Assembly: GCA_025602915.1 (NCBI GenBank)
Contig: JAHLJZ010000089.1
Location: 32,792-96,791, forward strand
Length of the DNA: 64,000 nt
Direction: 5' to 3'
Origin: Paraphysoderma sedebokerense
Lineage: Eukaryota > Blastocladiomycota > Physodermatomycetes > Physodermatales > Physodermataceae
Part shown: positions 47,951-60,083 of the stretch, one piece after another
How the letters are laid out: the number at the start of each line of letters is the position of its first letter
Numbering within the stretch: the stretch's first letter is position 1
The notes under the pieces: generated by a model
Databases searched by the model: none
The model's input: only the letters and a program-made list of their open reading frames with translations
Told to the model about the DNA's origin: nothing
Translations under genes and position numbers: made by a program

Positions 47951-49177
47951 TTACGTCCACCTCTCTCCGCCTACTTTCAACCATCCCGAGAATGCCGTAC
48001 TCCATTCAGCGTATCTTGGAGGCAATCCTCTTCCGAGCCAAGTCAACCAATGCTCAAGAAACGGAAATGCGATATTGTCCACTCCGCTTTCAATACCTTT
48101 AACAATGAGTCCTCCAGCTTCCTTAGCGTCCATCATTTGAAACCACGGCATTGTCGATTTTCCATCTTCTTCCAATGCTGCAGTCATTTTGGTTCGAACA
48201 AAGCCGGGAGTGACTAGGGTCACTTTAATGTTGTACGGTGAAAGAACATAACGCAGATCTCTTGTGAAGGAATTGATTGCTGCTTTCGTGGCTGCGTAAA
48301 CGAGAAATTGTGGGAAAGCAAACCAACCAGAAGCACTTCCCATGATGACGACATGGCCTAAACATATGATTTAGAACAATCTTCTGAAATTCACGGCCAA
48401 AGAGATCTCACCTCTTCTTCTTTCTTTAAATCTGGTGATCAAAGGAGAAATTGTATTGAAGACGCCATAAATGTTAGTTCCAACGACTTGCTTTGTAATT
48501 TCATCTAAAGGCTGATCTGTGTAATCTTCGCTCTCTGATGTAACGCCTGAGAGGAACGTCAGTGATAATCTCAAAAGAGATGTCTATGGTTGGCCAACTG
48601 ACCTGCGTTAGCAAGCACCAAATCGATCCCACCAGGTACTCTACTATCTACATCGAGCAAATATTTCTTGAGCTTCTCTTCGTCACGTATATCGATACTT
48701 TGAATTTCCGTCGAAGCCCCAAGAGCTTGGCAGTTGTTGCTGACACCCGTCAATCGATCTTAACAAGCGAACAAAAAGTCAGATATATGAAATCGTTCCC
48801 TGCGACATTACTTGAATTTAGTAACACACCTTGATTTCTTGCAACCAGTACAATATGACGACCTGGTTTCGCAAAACTCATCGCAACATTAGCACCTAAC
48901 CCTGAACTAGTCACGCAAGAATAAAATGAGTTAAAACGGTATATCAGTAAAGGCAAAGCATTCACTCGTACCTTGCACCAGTAATCACAATATTTCTTAT
49001 TTCTTCGCCCTCCCGTCTATTAAATCCCACTAAAGCGATCAACATATCCTTTACAACGTGATAACACATATCAATATAAGCGATGGGAATCGCTGCAATT
49101 AACGTCGGAATTTGAAAGCATAGAATCGCAAAGTTATAAAGGGCATCGAGAAAAGAGTTATAAGATAGAATCCTCAT
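47951..49177 (-). CDS. Short-chain dehydrogenase/reductase with N-terminal membrane anchor
   Basis: Five exons on the minus strand (49177-48972, 48906-48830, 48758-48603, 48546-48412, 48357-47951; 981 nt, 326 aa). A hydrophobic N-terminus of ~50 residues (two likely membrane spans) comes before the SDR core. The cofactor motif TGARSGLGANVA is formed across the first splice join. Then come LVLANAG, the catalytic Ser in IMGSASGW and YAATKAA (YxxxK), with the Tyr and Lys intact. The layout resembles ER-anchored SDRs such as 3-ketodihydrosphingosine reductase or 11-beta-HSD-like enzymes; the substrate is not decided by sequence. It converges with the Nudix gene, with about 80 bp between the stops. 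Confidence 0.8.
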
Positions 49178-50241
49178 TTTGGAGGAATTGCTGGGGTTTT
49201 TTCTTTGACGATGGGGTGAAAGAAAGAGAACTGAAGGATTGAAGTTCAAATCGAATTGAAATAACTATTGGCAACGAAAAGTATTCGAGATTTCAACGAC
49301 AAAGGTCGTGACGTCATTGTCTCGAGTTAATCTGGGTGCAATCTTTTACACGGAGCATTAAAGTTGATTGAACTGTGTGATACGAATCTGTCTCAGACTT
49401 TGCATGATAGATAAAAGTTGCAAATGTATTACGGTAATTTTTCGTATTTGACGTGATTGCAAAGTTTTATCAATGAATTATCGGTAATATTCACTGATTG
49501 AGATTTTCTCCGTCGACAAAACTTATATCACAGCAATACAAAATGTTCTTATGTTTTACTGCTTATTACCTCCAGCGAGGGCAGTTTAGCTGATTTGGGG
49601 CTCTAGTTATAATGTCATTTTATCAATATATAATATGCAAAACGCGACTAGACCTTGACGAAGGTCTTCTTTCTTTGATAAGTCTGGGATACGTTATACC
49701 AAGCACCGCTTATTCATATACGAACTTGTCATAAATTGTCTTCAATTGAATGGTCTCCAAACGGAATGTATTGGGCTGTTTGGCTTCAGCAGACGCATCA
49801 ATGCATGACAAGAATGTTATTTCTACAAGCGTTTCCAATAAACGTAGTTCCTCTCCAGTAATTAGTAACCTTATTATCTGCTATTATTTCCTTACTGGTA
49901 AATGTGTGCCTTGCTTGGTACCTGTTTAATCTCGTCGTCTTCGAGTCCATTAGAAGCCAAATTCGTGTGGCTTGTTCTAGCGTGTTGGCACCTATCGCCC
50001 ATCTAACATCATACTAATTCCTCCAGAAGAATAACTCCGGGGAAGGCTTCAAATGTGTGATCTTCTTCTGACACATTCTTAGCACTATTTACAATGGCTA
50101 AAAAAATTAATTACTTGTGGATTGTGCCGCCCCGCGTATGAAAACTTCCGGTGGCCCTCCTCGTGCCCTAATGAATAAATACCGGAGATGTCACTCTCGA
50201 ACTATTAAATTTTGTGAAACTAAAATTTTGGTACAAGCAGA
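49178..50241. other. Divergent intergenic region
   Basis: AT-rich spacer between the minus-strand SDR and the plus-strand MBOAT gene. No gene, repeat or RNA gene seen. Confidence 0.5.
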
Positions 50242-51906
50242 ATGTCCATTAGACTTCCATTCTTGCCTCTCGAGGTTTACCCACCTACCTATCACCTGGA
50301 GTACTTGCATAAAACAACGCTCGAAACATTAAATTCAGTTAATACCGTAATCGAATCTGGTCAAATTTCAAATTTTCCTATTACTACACATGAAATCTAC
50401 GCATTTCCATTGGCTTTCCTGGCGTTTATTCCGATCTTTTTAACATTACGTTTTTCAACTAATTCAAAGAATTTTGGACATCGTATACATGCCGGTGTGA
50501 TATCTTTGTATTTAATGATACTGCCTGTCATCGTTCGCCCGACAACCATGGCAGGGGGTTGGGTAAGTGGGATTGTTGCTATCTCTTGGTTAATTCATGC
50601 GTAGAATGGCTTGACTAACTGCTGATTGATACCGCTGCGTCGATAGCTTTTTAGCGCTCTGTGCTGGTTGTTAGCGCACAAAGTTATTCTATGGCTAATC
50701 ACCGACTTCGACGTTTTCAGGTATAACATCATCAGGAAATATGAAGGCAGCATTAAACGCCAAATCTGGGAATATGTCAAAATGATAGCTGAACATAGAA
50801 CTGGGATTCCCAAAGCATGGTCGATGAAAAATGACAATCCACAGTTGGTGGCGGAAGTAGAGCAGAAGAAGAATATGAATGAAACTACCATTCAGTCTAA
50901 TGGGCTTCGCCATCGAAAACCAAAAACTTTAGTCAATGTTACATCGAAACCATGTTATTCTTCCAAAACTGCACAACAATATTGGAGTATTCAAACTCCA
51001 GGACCTGAACCGTCCAGTGTTGCGATCCGCGGATTCGTCGCCGCGCTTTTAGCATACTGTTTCACCCATATTCCGACTTCGGCATATTCTACTACTCTTT
51101 TCACTATCCAGAGTATAAAAACAAACTTTATCCTGCTAAATTTTATTTGGACACTCGCGTCGTTCGGTTGGGACATGGGTTCTCTCATTATCAGATTCGC
51201 TGTATCCCAATGGATTTCAATGCATCAATTTGTGTATCCAAACTCCGAATTATTAAAACTGAACCCAAAGGAGAACCAAATAGCCTTGTATGTTCAAGAT
51301 GGCTTGAACTTCATTACTAGTTACAATCCGATGTTCCAGAATATATGGAATTTCCAATCGATTGGTCATTTTTGGGGTCAGAATTGGTATGAGATCACTA
51401 TTTTCTACATCCTAAACGTGAAGATTCCTAACTTTAAAATCTTTAGGCACCAAAATTTTAAATCAATTTTTTCGGAACTCATATATAAACGAATAATTGA
51501 TTTTAAACATCCATCGACGTGGAATAAGTTTCTCGCCCTATGCGGTGCTTTCATATCTTCGGCATTCCTTCATGAATATATGGTTTTTGTCATATCGGGC
51601 CCCAAGGCTGCTACATTCGAACAATCAACGTTCTTCTTGATTCAACCGTTCTTTATCATTTCGGAACACATTTTTGAAAGATCGAAATGGAGCAAATACA
51701 GTATATTGAGGTTATCGTTTCGATTAGCAGAACTATATCTGTTATTAAGCACTATTGGATTATTTTTTAAATATTTCATTGACTATGATCTTCATAGAAG
51801 TATGGGATATGCAGTGACATCAGTCGACTTTAAGAGGATCGATCAGAACGCCGCAATTCCGTTGCTCTTGGAGAGGTGGTTGAGAAGCGAATCAGTTTTC
51901 GGTTAG
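50242..51906 (+). CDS. Wax-synthase-like membrane-bound O-acyltransferase
   Basis: Two exons (50242-50562, 50647-51906; 1,581 nt, 526 aa). Multiple membrane helices are visible (for example FPLAFLAFIPIFLTL and FILLNFIWTLASF). The catalytic region of the wax-synthase/MBOAT_2 group appears as SIGHFWGQNWYE followed by FISSAFLHEYMVF, with the conserved His. A GPE/SS segment (PGPEPSSVAIRGF) precedes the core as in fungal members. Such enzymes transfer acyl chains to alcohols or terpenoid intermediates in the ER membrane. The acceptor is unknown. Confidence 0.75.
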
Positions 51907-52415
51907 AATAAGTGAATCCATATGTTTGTATTATATGACATTTGGTAGTCAGTTTATCGGTACATGCATCATGTGATTCTAATTAATAATAAAAAAAACA
52001 GATTCAGGAAATTATCTTCGGAGACGTACTATTTGAATCATCGTAAAAGTTCATGTCAAGTCTTAACGACGGCACTAGATTTCATGCCATTAAGTTCAGT
52101 ACGGAGTTCAGTACATTTCGACTGAAGAACAATCAAATTCTAGAATTCTTCGTACGGTATTCATCTTGCAGTTTCTTAGTAGATTGCTTATTGAAATACA
52201 AAGGATATATTGAGCTTGAATTAAATATTCATATTACAATCCTATGATCAATATTAAATATATATTATTAATCGGTATTACGTCCAGTGGATGATTGAAA
52301 ATTTCAGATTTGTCAAAGAAACAGGTGTAAGTTCTACCCATATACAAAAAACACCTGCTCCGCGACAGTCATTTACTTTCGAAATCGATCATGGTCATTA
52401 GAAATATATTTTCCA
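51907..52415. other. Intergenic region between convergent genes
   Basis: Very AT-rich 3' flanks of the MBOAT and alternative oxidase genes. Nothing else seen. Confidence 0.5.
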
Positions 52416-53672
52416 CTATTCTTTTTTGACATTCCCAGTATTGGCTTTAACCATCCAACTGCTCTTATCGACTTTGTGGTTAACTCGTAAATCTTCAGCT
52501 CGAAATTTGACGCGATCACTAAAATGATGGTTGGTATCCCGGTGTGCAGCTTCATCAGCTCGGATGGCTAATACAACATCTCTCAGTGTAGCAGCTATAG
52601 ATACACGGAAAATGAATCGAAATTGGAATTGTAAATAAAATGAGTCTTGATGAAGCGAATGGAAAATTTTCAGACTAACTTGGTTCTAAATTCCAATATT
52701 CCTTGGCAATATCTGGAGCAGGAGTATTCTGGATGCGACCGGCATCAATTTCTTTGAGGAAATGAGTGTACGAGATGACCGCTTCTTCCTGTTTTTATCA
52801 CAATGGAGCCTTAGTTATCCACACTGCACTTTCATGACATCCGCAAAGAACTTACCTCAAGGTATCCAACCACGCGATGTGCTGTTTTAGGAGACACCAA
52901 ATATAACAGAAAGAATGCGTTGAAGAAGACACCTTGAACAGATGTCACGAGAGCTCTTTCCCAAATGTTTGGTTTCGTAATTTTCATGAATGTCATTAGA
53001 TGCATTCTATTGAGACAGTGAGAGTTAGTTGATTGTGCAGATAAAGTTTTCCGCGGACAGAAAGATTTGTAATAGAGACATATTGTACCTTTCGTTTTCA
53101 GCTTCATGTAATAAATGATAGATCCATCCACCATCGTGTCTAAGGGTCCTTAAAGATCTCAAGTGACGTAAAACGGCACCGACCATTCCGGGAACAGCGG
53201 CAACAGTTTCCAGCATAACAGCTCGATGAATGTATTTGGTTTTGAAAAACCAATCGGTTGGCTTCCTCATTGTTTTGACCATCCCCAATGCGAACTTATC
53301 TCTGAAGTCTTGCGGTTCTCGATGCTTGTTTAGACCTACATCTAGACTCTCTAGTTCCTTGGTTGTAATGGGTTGGTCCTTTATGAATTCACGACGAACA
53401 GGGAATGGATGCGGTTCGTGTACCAAAAGTTGTTGGGTTTCCTTTCGTAAACGTTCGAGTACTTCGGTATTTTCAGTTTCGGTGGAAGCTTGTTGTGCGG
53501 GCGGGACCACCGTCGTTGTGGACTGCAACTGGAAGGGAACGACAGAGAAGGAGCGGGCGACAGAATTCGGAAATGCATGTCGAAGGCGAGATGTCGAATG
53601 CGAGGAAACTAACGATAGGAAAGTCCGGTTTGAAGAAGCGCAGCGACTCAAAATTCCGACAGACGGGAACAT
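52416..53672 (-). CDS. AOX: Mitochondrial alternative oxidase
   Basis: Four exons on the minus strand (53672-53089, 53006-52856, 52788-52680, 52594-52416; 1,023 nt, 340 aa). An Arg/Ser-rich targeting sequence of ~45 residues is followed by the di-iron oxidase with its ligand motifs in order: [26 protein letters not shown] (completed across the first intron), GYLEEEAVISY and RADEAAHRD. Alternative oxidase takes electrons from ubiquinol to oxygen on the matrix side of the inner membrane, bypassing complexes III and IV. I start at the ATG at 53672. Upstream on the same strand are a TATA box and a perfect heat-shock element. Confidence 0.92.
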
Positions 53673-53741
53673 GTTAATAGAATGTATATATGGCAAATAA
53701 CGGATGCGGGTATGAGTTCCGAAAAGATGGAAGTGGGTTTC

Positions 53742-53752
53742 TTTTTATAGCG
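53742..53752 (-). promoter_or_regulatory. TATA box of the alternative oxidase gene
   Basis: Read on the minus strand, CTATAAAAAG lies about 75 nt upstream of the AOX ATG. Confidence 0.45.
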
Positions 53753-53854
53753 CCCCAGATTGTAGTTGACAAATTATTACGGTATTATCGGGAGACGTTC
53801 CCTTTTGTATGCGGAAATTCGAAAGGCCAAGAGCGCGCGCTCCGGAAGAATACG

Positions 53855-53867
53855 GAATGTTCCGGAA
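53855..53867 (-). promoter_or_regulatory. Perfect three-unit heat-shock element upstream of AOX
   Basis: GAATGTTCCGGAA contains GAA, TTC and GAA at exact 5-bp steps (the nGAAnnTTCnnGAAn consensus for heat-shock factor). It lies about 185 nt upstream of the AOX start and about 105 nt upstream of its TATA box. Another GAAGAA lies adjacent. Confidence 0.5.
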
Positions 53868-54831
53868 CGAACAGGCCATCTTCTGGTTCGACTCACTGTA
53901 AGAACGTACTACATGCTATAGAACTTTCCTTCTCGAAATTTTAGATGACTCACTGGAGTACTTGATGAAAATCTATCCGAACTGATGAGCCAACATAAAA
54001 TAGTGGAAGTATTCATTTGAACGTGTGCAATGTTTATGATAGAAGACAAATACTATTAAAGGGTAGACTGACATCTACAGAGGGCGAGATAGCTAATCTT
54101 GAAAGAGCTTTAGAATTGAGTGATTACATATTACCTGGAATTGCAATTCATTTTATGTATTCAATGAATGAAATACAATACATAAGATGATACAATCTTC
54201 ATCAATCTTGCATCCCGAAATGCGAAACGAAAAGTCGAGCCGAATGAAATGAAATATACAATGCAAAAAACAACGTCGCGCAAAAAACTGAACTGCATAC
54301 TGCACATGATTAAAGAAAGTCACATGGATAGGTCATATAACACTTAATGTTTTAATTGCAACACTTCTTTCATTCTTTTCTTTACTCTGGCTTCCCACAT
54401 GTACAGCACTCTCGCTTCTCAATGATTAAACTACACTTTTAATGCCGTGCTAATGTTTGAAGAAAAGTATGAAATTTAACGTGGTTGCTAATAATTATTT
54501 TTGGTCTGTCACACACTTCTTGTTGGTGAGAGAAGAGAAGTTAGAACCCTTATAAAGTAATGGGCGTCGCGAATACAAACGCAGGTGACACTCCGCAGCA
54601 CACTCCTCGTAAAGTTTAAACAGAATCAATGTGACTTATATCAGTTAGATATGGCCAAAATGCAAGGGGTCCACAAAGCGTGGTAACGAATTAACTGGTC
54701 TTCTACTCGTGGAATTTGCTTAATGCTATTTCCAGTGCCATGGCGACAGTTAAAATTTACATGCACAACACCAAAAAATGCTAAAATTTCAGGAATACCA
54801 TCTTGGCTTTCCCGAGTCAAATCCGCTTAGC
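53868..54831. other. Intergenic region between AOX and the expansin-like gene
   Basis: AT-rich sequence without a convincing gene. A TATA box for the downstream gene closes it at about 54832. Confidence 0.45.
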
Positions 54832-55760
54832 ATATAAAATGAGAGGATCCCTGTGGAACATTACAACCTCTGTTCTCTCCAAACCTTCATATTCTGACTC
54901 AACCTATCACAAACGATGTTTACTCAACTTCATTTCGGGACAATATGTATCAACATCCTTGTATTCGCGACCACTCCGATTTCCGCGTCTTGGTCAGATA
55001 AGGAATACGGGGAGGGCGTCCTTTTTTCCTGGGTTCGCATTTCTTTTATTCATTTTACCCGACTACCTCTCTCAGAATGAAAGTAACGAGTTATCTCTAT
55101 AAAGTCTGAAGGAGTCATCTTACACAAATTCAAATCTGAAAAATTTGGCCTGCCTCGCTCGGCCAGATTCAACAACACTATCAGCGTCAGTAGACTTGTC
55201 TTTTCCCTCTGGCCCTGCGGCCGGAGCGTTAGGGGCAATATCTGACCATTCCCAAATATGGATGGGCGCACATCAATGTAAAAACAATACAGACCCTAAC
55301 AAAGACCCTACTTGTTTTGAACAAACAACCTGCGGCTTCTGTTTTGAAGTTGAGTGCGATGAATACTGGGATAACGCAAAAAGGGATCACCCCAATACCT
55401 GTCACAAGGATAAAAGTGTGATAATAAAAGTTTTAGATGGTAAAACGCGCTTTCTATTCAGATATAGTGATTTGATATACTAACTCTGTCCAACCCATTG
55501 ACAATGAAGCTTGCCCTGGCGTACATAAAATCAATGAACCTAAGGGTACAGCGAATTGGTGCAAGGATACAGGTGTGAACCACTTTGATTTATACCGTCC
55601 GGCCTTTGATCATATCGCAAATTTGGATGATGGTGTAATTAAAATGAAGTTCCGGCAGACGGATTGCAGTCGAGTTGGATACTGGTACAGAGACAGCAAC
55701 GGAAAATCTCAAAGATATAATTATGTTCCTGTGGGCGGAGGTTTGCCCACATCTGCATGA
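54832..55760 (+). CDS. Expansin-like (double-psi beta-barrel) secreted protein
   Basis: A TATA box (CATATAAAAT) at 54831 precedes an ATG at 54916 whose frame gives a good signal peptide (MFTQLHFGTICINILVFATT). The join of this exon to the next is unresolved. The supported body is 55165-55439 plus 55510-55760. It carries CGFCFEVECDEYW, IKVLDACPGVH (made by splicing), NHFDLYRPAFDHIANL and GVIKMKFRQTDC, the order found in expansins and other DPBB proteins, including the HFDL motif. The intron has a perfect TACTAAC branch site near 55478. Such proteins loosen or bind cell-wall polysaccharide. The C-terminal carbohydrate-binding domain of plant expansins is absent. Confidence 0.65.
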
Positions 55761-56560
55761 TGACCAATTTTTATGTCTATATTAATTATTATGTTCAAGC
55801 TCATTTATGATTTCGATAAATTATAGTTTAGTTTATTTTGAATAAATTATTTTTTTGCAAAACAATACTCCAATTTTTCAATTAAATAAAGGCCATAAAC
55901 AATAGCAAACTCAACAGTGATGATTTACCGTCAGCGGAAGTGAAAATCGGAAAATTTCGAGTTTGCAATGGAGTACCTCGAGGAATCTATCAATGCCATT
56001 CGTAAAGCATTTTAATAGAGGAACCAACCAACAATATCGTTATGCGGACACCGTTAGCTCATATAAATTGCGGCTCAAATGTTACGGAGTTCATGTATTA
56101 TTTAACATATTACTGAGAATTGCAATGCATTGATTGGAACGAAGATTTTCTGTATTACCCACATTCTTTCTTCAATGGCGTGGCAGTCAATCCGACAGTA
56201 TCGTTTCATTTTTAACCTGAATTGTTTGTATGTCTAACATGTAGCTACTTTTTCAATGCAATAGTTAAAGTGCAACCCGGTATGCGGCTCAATGGATATC
56301 TGATTTACTTCATAACAAGGACGACACCATATGTGAGTTGATACTGCGCATAATTTTGTTTGGCGTTCCCCAGAATCTTGACACCTCCGCATTGCTTTTG
56401 AGTCGAGCATCGCTTGCTGATGTCTGGAAAGAAATCCCATTATCCGAAGTTTGAACTCATATTTCCCTTTCCGATTTATACTGTGATCCAGTGTTGATGA
56501 TTTTTGATCACTCATAGATTTCGGGGGTAACTAAATATTTAATGTCTAGGTTTCTCAAAT
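55761..56560. other. Intergenic region
   Basis: AT-rich. A minus-strand open frame at 56234-56515 has no recognisable domain and no homologous counterpart near the second lectin-gene copy, so I leave it unannotated. Confidence 0.4.
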
Positions 56561-56589
56561 GTCTAACCAGATGTTTCTCATTTCAAAAT

Positions 56590-57283
56590 CTCGGTAACTG
56601 TTTTCGCAAATACAGAAGAGCATGAACCATAATTCCGCACCGATTTTTTAATTTTGCTTAATTAAACCATTCAATTATGTACATATTGCTTTCGCGTTGC
56701 GGAAACTCGGGTGCCAGTGATTTATAGTGCTAATAGACCGATGACAATAGAGCTTGACATTAGCAGTGGCGCATTTGATCTATTCTTAATTGTATCATGT
56801 ATTGACAATTCAAAATTCATTACAGCCCCATTTGAAGAAATATTACTAAAGGATATTTTTAATGTTTACAATTATTTTCCATTTTATGTCCATTACCGTT
56901 TCAAGTTAATATAAACATTGTAAAGCAGAATGACATTACTATTACAGCAACGCTATTACAGCCAATTCTTCAGATCTCGTATACTTGGTGCTGTTGGGGC
57001 GGGGGCGGTAATCGGTTTCGACATCTATGGGATCGTCGAAGCTTGTCATAAGACAGATAATCTGGATGAAAGAGAATGTTAGTTAAACTGTTTTTTTTAC
57101 AAACTTATCGGCGAAACAAAGAATCCCGTCTGACTCTATGTTCTATTAGGTTGGACTAGTGTAATTGTTATGGGTTTAGATATTGCCTCACTTGTCGGGT
57201 GTGCGGTTGCTGCAGGTAAGCAACATTTTAACACTCCCAGTTGAAATCAGTGCATTTTTACTAACGATTGATCTCAATAATAG
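56590..57283 (+). pseudogene. Decayed and rearranged 5' part of lectin-gene copy 1
   Basis: 56590-56970 is homologous to 62060-62400, the region upstream of copy 2 (shared LDISSGAFDLFLIV and SKFITAPFE-coding stretch), but has an in-frame TGA near 56728. At about 56973 it jumps directly into a duplicate of internal exons: 56973-57283 repeats 57612-57920 (offset 637-639 bp, the right 130 bp identical including a complete intron). Copy 1 therefore lacks the exons that in copy 2 encode the signal peptide and first ~350 residues. Normal splicing from this duplicate into 57284 gives a stop at once. Confidence 0.6.
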
Positions 57284-59095
57284 GCACGATTACGCACTAG
57301 ACAACTTGGTCCAGTCGTCTGTGGTGGAACTGGGGATCCTGTGAAGGGTGGTCCAAAAGAGCCAAACACTCCAAAAGAACCAGTCTTAGAGACAAACTTT
57401 AAGCCTAGCGTCAAGGATCCTAAATCGGTTAAATTGGGTACATCATACATTCCCTTCCATCCTCCAAAAATGAATCTTAATGAAATTGACCTGTCACTAC
57501 TAGATATTGATGCCAATGAGGCACGCCTCGCTGATGAAGAACTAACTCGAGGTTCTGCCAAGGGTGCCCTCGCAGTGAAAACCTTGGACTCCACGGTAGC
57601 ACGCTGGACAGGATCTCGGCTACTTGGTGCTGTTGGGGCGGGTGCGGTTATTGGTTTCGACATATATGGCATCGTCGAGGCCTGTCACAAGACAGATAAT
57701 CTGGATGAAAGAGAATGTTAGTTATACTATTTTTTCAAACATCATTTTCGAATCAAAGAATCCCATCTGACGCTATTTTCTATTAGGTTGGACTAGTGTA
57801 ATTGTTATGGGTTTAGATATTGCCTCACTTGTCGGGTGTGCGGTTGCTGCAGGTAAGCAACATTTTAACACTCCCAGTTGAAATCAGTGCATTTTTACTA
57901 ACGATTGATCTCAATAATAGGACCTCTAGCCGGGGTTGCTTGTAGTATGGCTGTTTCCATGCTAATTGCTCCTTTCGCAGCCGGAATGGTCAACTTCTCG
58001 GCAGATCTTGGTCAGGGTGTGGCTAACGGGTTTGCGTCGTGGGAACAAGGCAAAATTGGGGATGGATTCAAGGCGATAGCGTCTGGCTTAGCAAATGGAT
58101 TAAAGGACGGTTTATCGGCGTTTGCTACTAAACTCGTTCCATTACTGCAGGCTGCCCAAACCATACAGGGTCGTCCATTACGCGCCCCATCCATTGCGAC
58201 TGTCCTTAACGCCCAATCGCATTATATCCTCACCCTTCCGAGAGAAATGAGATTGACATTAATGAACTCCGGCTACCAATTCATTCAGGTGGTACAACAT
58301 TGCGAGTCATTTGTATTCAAGTCAACCTTTCGATCGGATTCAATACTCTTGGCACAATCCGAGTTCGCTCCACTTGATGTACCAGTCAAGTCATGCTACA
58401 TTGGACAGGCAGTCAATACATATAGCATCAAAATTCTTAAAACAAAAGATGGCTCACCCGAAGAGTGTCAGGATTCGGTAGTCCCAGATAAAACAAATCT
58501 CAATGTTGGGACGTTTTCGAAAACTATCGATCAATGTAAAGGTATTGCACCCGCCGTCAATCCAGAACCTTTACCTAATCCGACCATTGATCCGTCTACC
58601 CCTCAATTGACACAACTTCCTTGTGGTGTAAATGCTGACGGATCATTGAAAGAGGGAATTTCAGACACTTTTAACTACGGACCGAACGGTGGATTTAGCA
58701 CCGAGCTCGGTGAATTCGGAACCAAAGAATTTTGCCTTGTCTCACCCAACAAGCAGCATTTCGTCAAATACGAGTTTCAACCGTCCCCCGATTTCAGCAT
58801 TATAAATTTCAATGGTACAGCAACCCAAATTGCGAACAACTTCAAAGCGAACCGTATTATATTTGGTTTTAGGTCCATATACTTTGACGATTCTGCAAAG
58901 CGTATTGCCAAGACGAAGGATTGGAGTGAACGCCACTGTTTTGACAGACCTCCCTGTGTCCCTCCTCCTGGAGGATCATGCTCTATGCCGGGACCATGTG
59001 ATGCAAATATGTCAGTGAAAATTCAAGATGATGGAAACCTGGTCGTATTCGCCCCGGATGGTACTACAAACGAGGTAGTGTGCCCACACATTTGA
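57284..59095 (+). CDS. B-lectin-tailed protein with hydrophobic hairpin, copy 1 (5'-truncated)
   Basis: Exons 57284-57437, 57504-57716, 57787-57852 and 57921-59095 (536 codons, open throughout). It starts in a segment matching residues ~350 onward of copy 2 (ARLRTRQLGPVVCGG, PKEPNTPKEP). Then come Gly/Ala-rich hydrophobic stretches that look able to insert into membranes (LLGAVGAGAVIGFDIYGIVE, VIVMGLDIASLVG, GPLAGVACSMAV) and an amphipathic Gly-rich region. A Cys-containing beta-rich C-half ends in a bulb-lectin repeat (VKIQDDGNLVVFAPDG). No ATG gives a secretion signal, so the product may be unexpressed or cytosolic. The function is unknown; the layout of hydrophobic hairpins plus lectin recalls membrane-active secreted proteins, as inference only. 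Confidence 0.55.
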
Positions 59096-60083
59096 TTCTG
59101 AGTTAGCGAATTGCGACACTTGCTATGAGAGCGTTTTTCTGGAAACTGTAGATGACTTATTACACACTTCTTAATTAATGAGAATCTGTTGGATCAGATA
59201 TCGTTTTTTTTCTCACACTTTGGACACGTCTTTTATTAATTGGTCATCAGACGAAATTAAGTATCACTGGAAGCTTTGGCAGCCTGGGCAGTGGAGGATT
59301 TCCACCCAAATGCAGCCAAGTGTTTCATTCTATTATATAGGCTGTATTCCTGTAAAAAGGTGGTAGCAAGATGGGTGATTCACATACGACAACGTGCCGG
59401 CAGGTGCTGATTGAAGTGAAATTGATAAGAGGTGGAATCGCGGTTGTCAAGTTTGAACATTGTACGGCAAGGTGAATCGATACGCGAATTGTTGATCTCG
59501 TACGTAATACACCATGACTAGTACGAAGAAACATCGTTACTAACTTCCTAGTAGTTATGGCGTTATTTTCTGGTATTGGTTTGAGCCAACACTTTATTTT
59601 TGGTCATTTTTTACGTATGCTTCAAAATTGATTACGTCAGGTGAACTGTGCTGGCAACATATCATACATAATCCTTCTAGTAACATACATCCACCATATA
59701 CACTAAGCACAGCATATAAACTTATTTGTTCTCACGGCACACAATCGATTATAGGTGTCTGGTAATCCAAAGTCATTCAAATTTCAACGTAAGCAGGAGA
59801 TCGAACACTAGTGATTGACCAGTCATCCAGTCATGTCATGAATCGAATAGGTTAATGGCTTACACTCGTGACAGCAACTTTAAAATAAAACTGCGCGCTG
59901 AGCTGTACAGTGAAACGACTGCGTCAAGAAAGCATCGAATAATCCCATGATACCCATATCAAAGATTCAGTAGTGTAAACCACTCGTAATATCATATTTA
60001 GCTCCTTCAAGATAAAGCTAGATGTTATTATACAATTCATATGTAAACAGATGGAGACTATTTGAGACTGCATAGACTTCGCT
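59096..60083. other. Intergenic region between convergent genes
   Basis: About 1 kb, AT-rich. Small open frames show no domain. Nothing else seen. Confidence 0.45.
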
